Translations under genes and position numbers: made by a program
Notes under the pieces: generated by a model
Databases searched by the model: none
Told to the model about the DNA's origin: nothing
What the model saw: the letters and a program-made list of their open reading frames with translations, nothing else
Shown here: positions 5,200-6,645 of the stretch, one piece after another
How the letters are laid out: each line of letters begins with the position of its first letter
Numbering within the stretch: position 1 is the stretch's first letter
Assembly: GCA_017431585.1 (NCBI GenBank)
Contig: JAFRKU010000046.1
Location: 1-6,645, forward strand
DNA length: 6,645 nucleotides
Direction of reading: 5' to 3'
From: a bacterium
GTDB taxonomy: Bacteria > Patescibacteriota > Microgenomatia > UBA1400 > PJMF01

Positions 5200-6348
5200 T
5201 CACTTTTTGTCTGTTTTCCAAATTAACTTATTGTAGACAAAGTAATTGACAAACATAGCAAATGCAATGCCTGCGATTTGATAAATTATTTCCACGTCGC
5301 CCGTGCCCCAGGTACGCACGCCCAACCACATAATCAGCATTTGCACCACCACTGACCCCGCCGAAGTCAGATTGAATTGCAAAAACTTAGGCAAAATTTG
5401 GCGCGGCTCTAGCTTGTGATCAGCAAATGTCCACGTGTTGCTAATGGTAAAATTGGAAACAATCGCGCACTCAATCGCTAGCAAATTGGCGATGTAAACT
5501 TGCGACTCACTGGGCAAAACGGTGTGACGAAGCAAAGCGTGCACCCCAAATTGTACCAGTGTGCCGATCACTCCCGTGACGGCAAATTTGAAAAACCGCC
5601 ACGCCAAAATTTCCTGCAAGCGCGCTTGAAAAATATACAGCAAAGTATTTTTGATGTATTCGCTGCCCAATTTCGATTGGCCAATTTTGCGGTCGGTAAA
5701 ATGAATCGGCACTTCTGTGATTTTAAACCTGCGTCGCGCCGCTTTATGTAGCAAACCAATCTGCCACGTGTAACCAGAAAAACGCTCGTTTTCCATCTCA
5801 CCGATGATGCTTTCGTACACATTTTTGCCGATCGCCCGATAACCGCTGGTCCAATCGCCAATCCGAAAATCGGTGAGCACCACCATGATCACCCAGTTGC
5901 CCACAATGGAATAAAACTTGCGGATCAATGGCCAATTGGGATCAATGCTCCCGCCGTGGCGATATCGTCCGCCGATGACGAAGTCATAGCCTTCGCTCAA
6001 TTTGGCAAAAAACTCGGGCAGCTTAGCTGGATCATGTGATCCGTCGGCGTCAAATTCGAAAATATAATCGGCGTCCAAACGATCGAAAGCCTCGTGCATG
6101 CCTTTTAGATACGCTCCACCTAAACCAGCTTTTTCCGGATTGATCAACAAATGCAGCCGCTGACCGTATTCCTTTTGCATCTTTTGTACCTGCTGGTACG
6201 TTTTGTCCGGCGAAGTGTCGTCCACGACTAAAACTTCCACCTTGTAATCGGTGACATCAGCTACCGCCGCAAAAATTTGCGGCACAATTTTGGCAATGTT
6301 TTCTTTTTCGTTATACGTCGGAATAATGATTATCGCTTTTTTTGTCAT
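5200..6348 (-). CDS. Polyprenyl-phosphate sugar synthase (dolichol-phosphate mannose synthase type, GT2) fused to a GtrA-like membrane domain
   Basis: Predicted to transfer a sugar, probably mannose from GDP-mannose, to polyprenyl phosphate on the inner face of the membrane. In the 382-residue product, residues 1-235 are the GT2 catalytic domain: 'IIIIPTYNEKENI' (6-18), 'VVDDTSPDKT' (41-50), the metal-binding D-A-D at 100-102 within 'FDADGSHDP', 'GGRYRHGGS' (126-134), 'DWTSGYRAI' (165-173), 'GYTWQIGLL' (192-200) and 'DRKIGQSKLG' (219-228). This series is typical of DPM1-type enzymes. Residues about 253-376 form a GtrA-like domain with about four membrane segments ('FFKFAVTGVIGTLVQFGV', a segment around 285-303, one around 328-346 and one around 355-373) and a 'SNTWTF' signature. 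GtrA domains are proposed to assist flipping of lipid-linked sugars. ATG at 6348 is the only sensible start, since the N-terminal motif begins at once. No clear Shine-Dalgarno is visible; the stop of the preceding gene lies three bases upstream, suggesting coupling. The gene ends in TGA. The sugar could also be glucose or another hexose. Confidence 0.92.
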   Translation of the reverse strand: MTKKAIIIIPTYNEKENIAKIVPQIFAAVADVTDYKVEVLVVDDTSPDKTYQQVQKMQKEYGQRLHLLINPEKAGLGGAYLKGMHEAFDRLDADYIFEFDADGSHDPAKLPEFFAKLSEGYDFVIGGRYRHGGSIDPNWPLIRKFYSIVGNWVIMVVLTDFRIGDWTSGYRAIGKNVYESIIGEMENERFSGYTWQIGLLHKAARRRFKITEVPIHFTDRKIGQSKLGSEYIKNTLLYIFQARLQEILAWRFFKFAVTGVIGTLVQFGVHALLRHTVLPSESQVYIANLLAIECAIVSNFTISNTWTFADHKLEPRQILPKFLQFNLTSAGSVVVQMLIMWLGVRTWGTGDVEIIYQIAGIAFAMFVNYFVYNKLIWKTDKK

Positions 6349-6351
6349 AGT

Positions 6352-6645
6352 TTAAAAATCCGACATCTGCGCTTGTCCCTGCAAAATCGCCATTTCCGCC
6401 TCGACCATAATTTTCACTAATTGCTCAAAAGTCACCGTCGGTTGCCAGTGCAAAACTTTTTTGGCTTTGCTATAATCGCCAATGAGCAAATCAACTTCTG
6501 CCGGCCGATCGAAAGCCGCATTGTGACAAAAATGTTTTTCCCAGTCACTAATTCCCACGTGTTCAAAAGCCAGTTGTAAAAATTCGCGCACCGTGTGGGT
6601 TTCATTGGTTGCCACCACGTAATCATCGGGGTGGTCTTGTTGCAA
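6352..6645 (-). CDS. gmd: GDP-mannose 4,6-dehydratase, C-terminal 97 residues (partial, runs off the right edge)
   Basis: This enzyme converts GDP-mannose to GDP-4-keto-6-deoxymannose in the cytoplasm with bound NADP, the first step towards GDP-fucose, GDP-rhamnose and similar sugars. Only the C-terminal quarter is in the window (the family is about 320-370 residues); the catalytic Thr/Tyr/Lys and the Rossmann nucleotide-binding part lie beyond the edge. The visible stretch begins 'LQQDHPDDYVVAT', then 'ETHTVREF' (residues 15-22), 'RPAEVDLLIGD' and 'SKAKKVLHWQP', which match in order the conserved C-terminal segments of Gmd: the substrate-domain helix, the RPxEVxxLxGD motif and KAxxxLGW. Two positions depart from the form I remember: F-D before RPAEV, where a YxRP pattern is usual, and LHW for LGW. 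The gene ends in TAA three bases before the next gene. The first codon in view is TTG and is internal, not a start. Other members of the extended SDR family are possible but fit less well. Confidence 0.93.
   Translation of the reverse strand: MQQDHPDDYVVATNETHTVREFLQLAFEHVGISDWEKHFCHNAAFDRPAEVDLLIGDYSKAKKVLHWQPTVTFEQLVKIMVEAEMAILQGQAQMSDF

Noticed and set aside
2853..5202. Use of TGA as a sense codon (recoded bacteria)
   Set aside because: TGA ends three genes (5200, 3623, 2853) exactly at adjoining starts, and each protein is complete at that point.
5195..5221. Upstream TTG start for the first GT39-like gene
   Set aside because: It would overlap the preceding gene by 22 bases with no Shine-Dalgarno, whereas the ATG at 5194 has GTGATC just upstream.

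Overview
The window is one tightly packed, minus-strand glycosylation operon: five complete genes and the 3' end of a sixth, running from the right edge to about position 135. In transcription order they encode: the C-terminus of GDP-mannose 4,6-dehydratase (6645-6352); a family 2 polyprenyl-phosphate sugar synthase of the dolichol-phosphate-mannose synthase type fused to a GtrA membrane domain (6348-5200); a large GT39/ArnT-like integral membrane glycosyltransferase (5194-3623); a soluble ALG5-like family 2 glycosyltransferase (3626-2853); a GT87/MptB-like membrane mannosyltransferase (2856-1654); and a second GT39-like membrane glycosyltransferase (1682-135). Junctions are 3- or 5-nt gaps, two ATGA overlaps and one 29-nt overlap, so the genes are very probably co-transcribed and partly translationally coupled.

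The genes fit a single pathway. Two cytoplasmic GT2 enzymes would charge a polyprenyl phosphate carrier with sugars (mannose-like for the GtrA fusion, glucose-like for the ALG5 relative). The GtrA domain could help move a lipid-linked sugar across the membrane. Three multi-spanning GT-C enzymes would then spend these donors on an acceptor on the outer face of the membrane. The dehydratase supplies a 6-deoxy-hexose branch from GDP-mannose. The acceptor (protein, lipoglycan or exopolysaccharide) cannot be read from the sequence.

The organism looks bacterial and most likely belongs to the Candidate Phyla Radiation (Patescibacteria). This rests on remembered resemblance: the 'DQGRD ... TSVGNMYLGPFYYY' GT39 type, the 'TEGHIGTLPDGL' extracytoplasmic tail, dense packing and weak Shine-Dalgarno sites. 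TGA is used as a stop at three gene ends, which argues against the recoded Gracilibacteria/Absconditabacteria. Placement is an inference with moderate confidence.

The left 134 bases hold a perfect 24-bp palindrome followed on the + strand by a strong T-tract. This is an intrinsic terminator, probably shared with a convergent gene entering from the left edge. Base composition changes across the window: the last gene is about 60% GC in sampled rows, against roughly 40-43% in the sampled rows of the GtrA-fusion and first GT39-like genes. No RNA genes, insertion sequences or CRISPR arrays were seen. I did not find an obviously undescribed system; the most interesting aspects are the two-donor/three-user glycosylation cassette and the composition break at its last gene.
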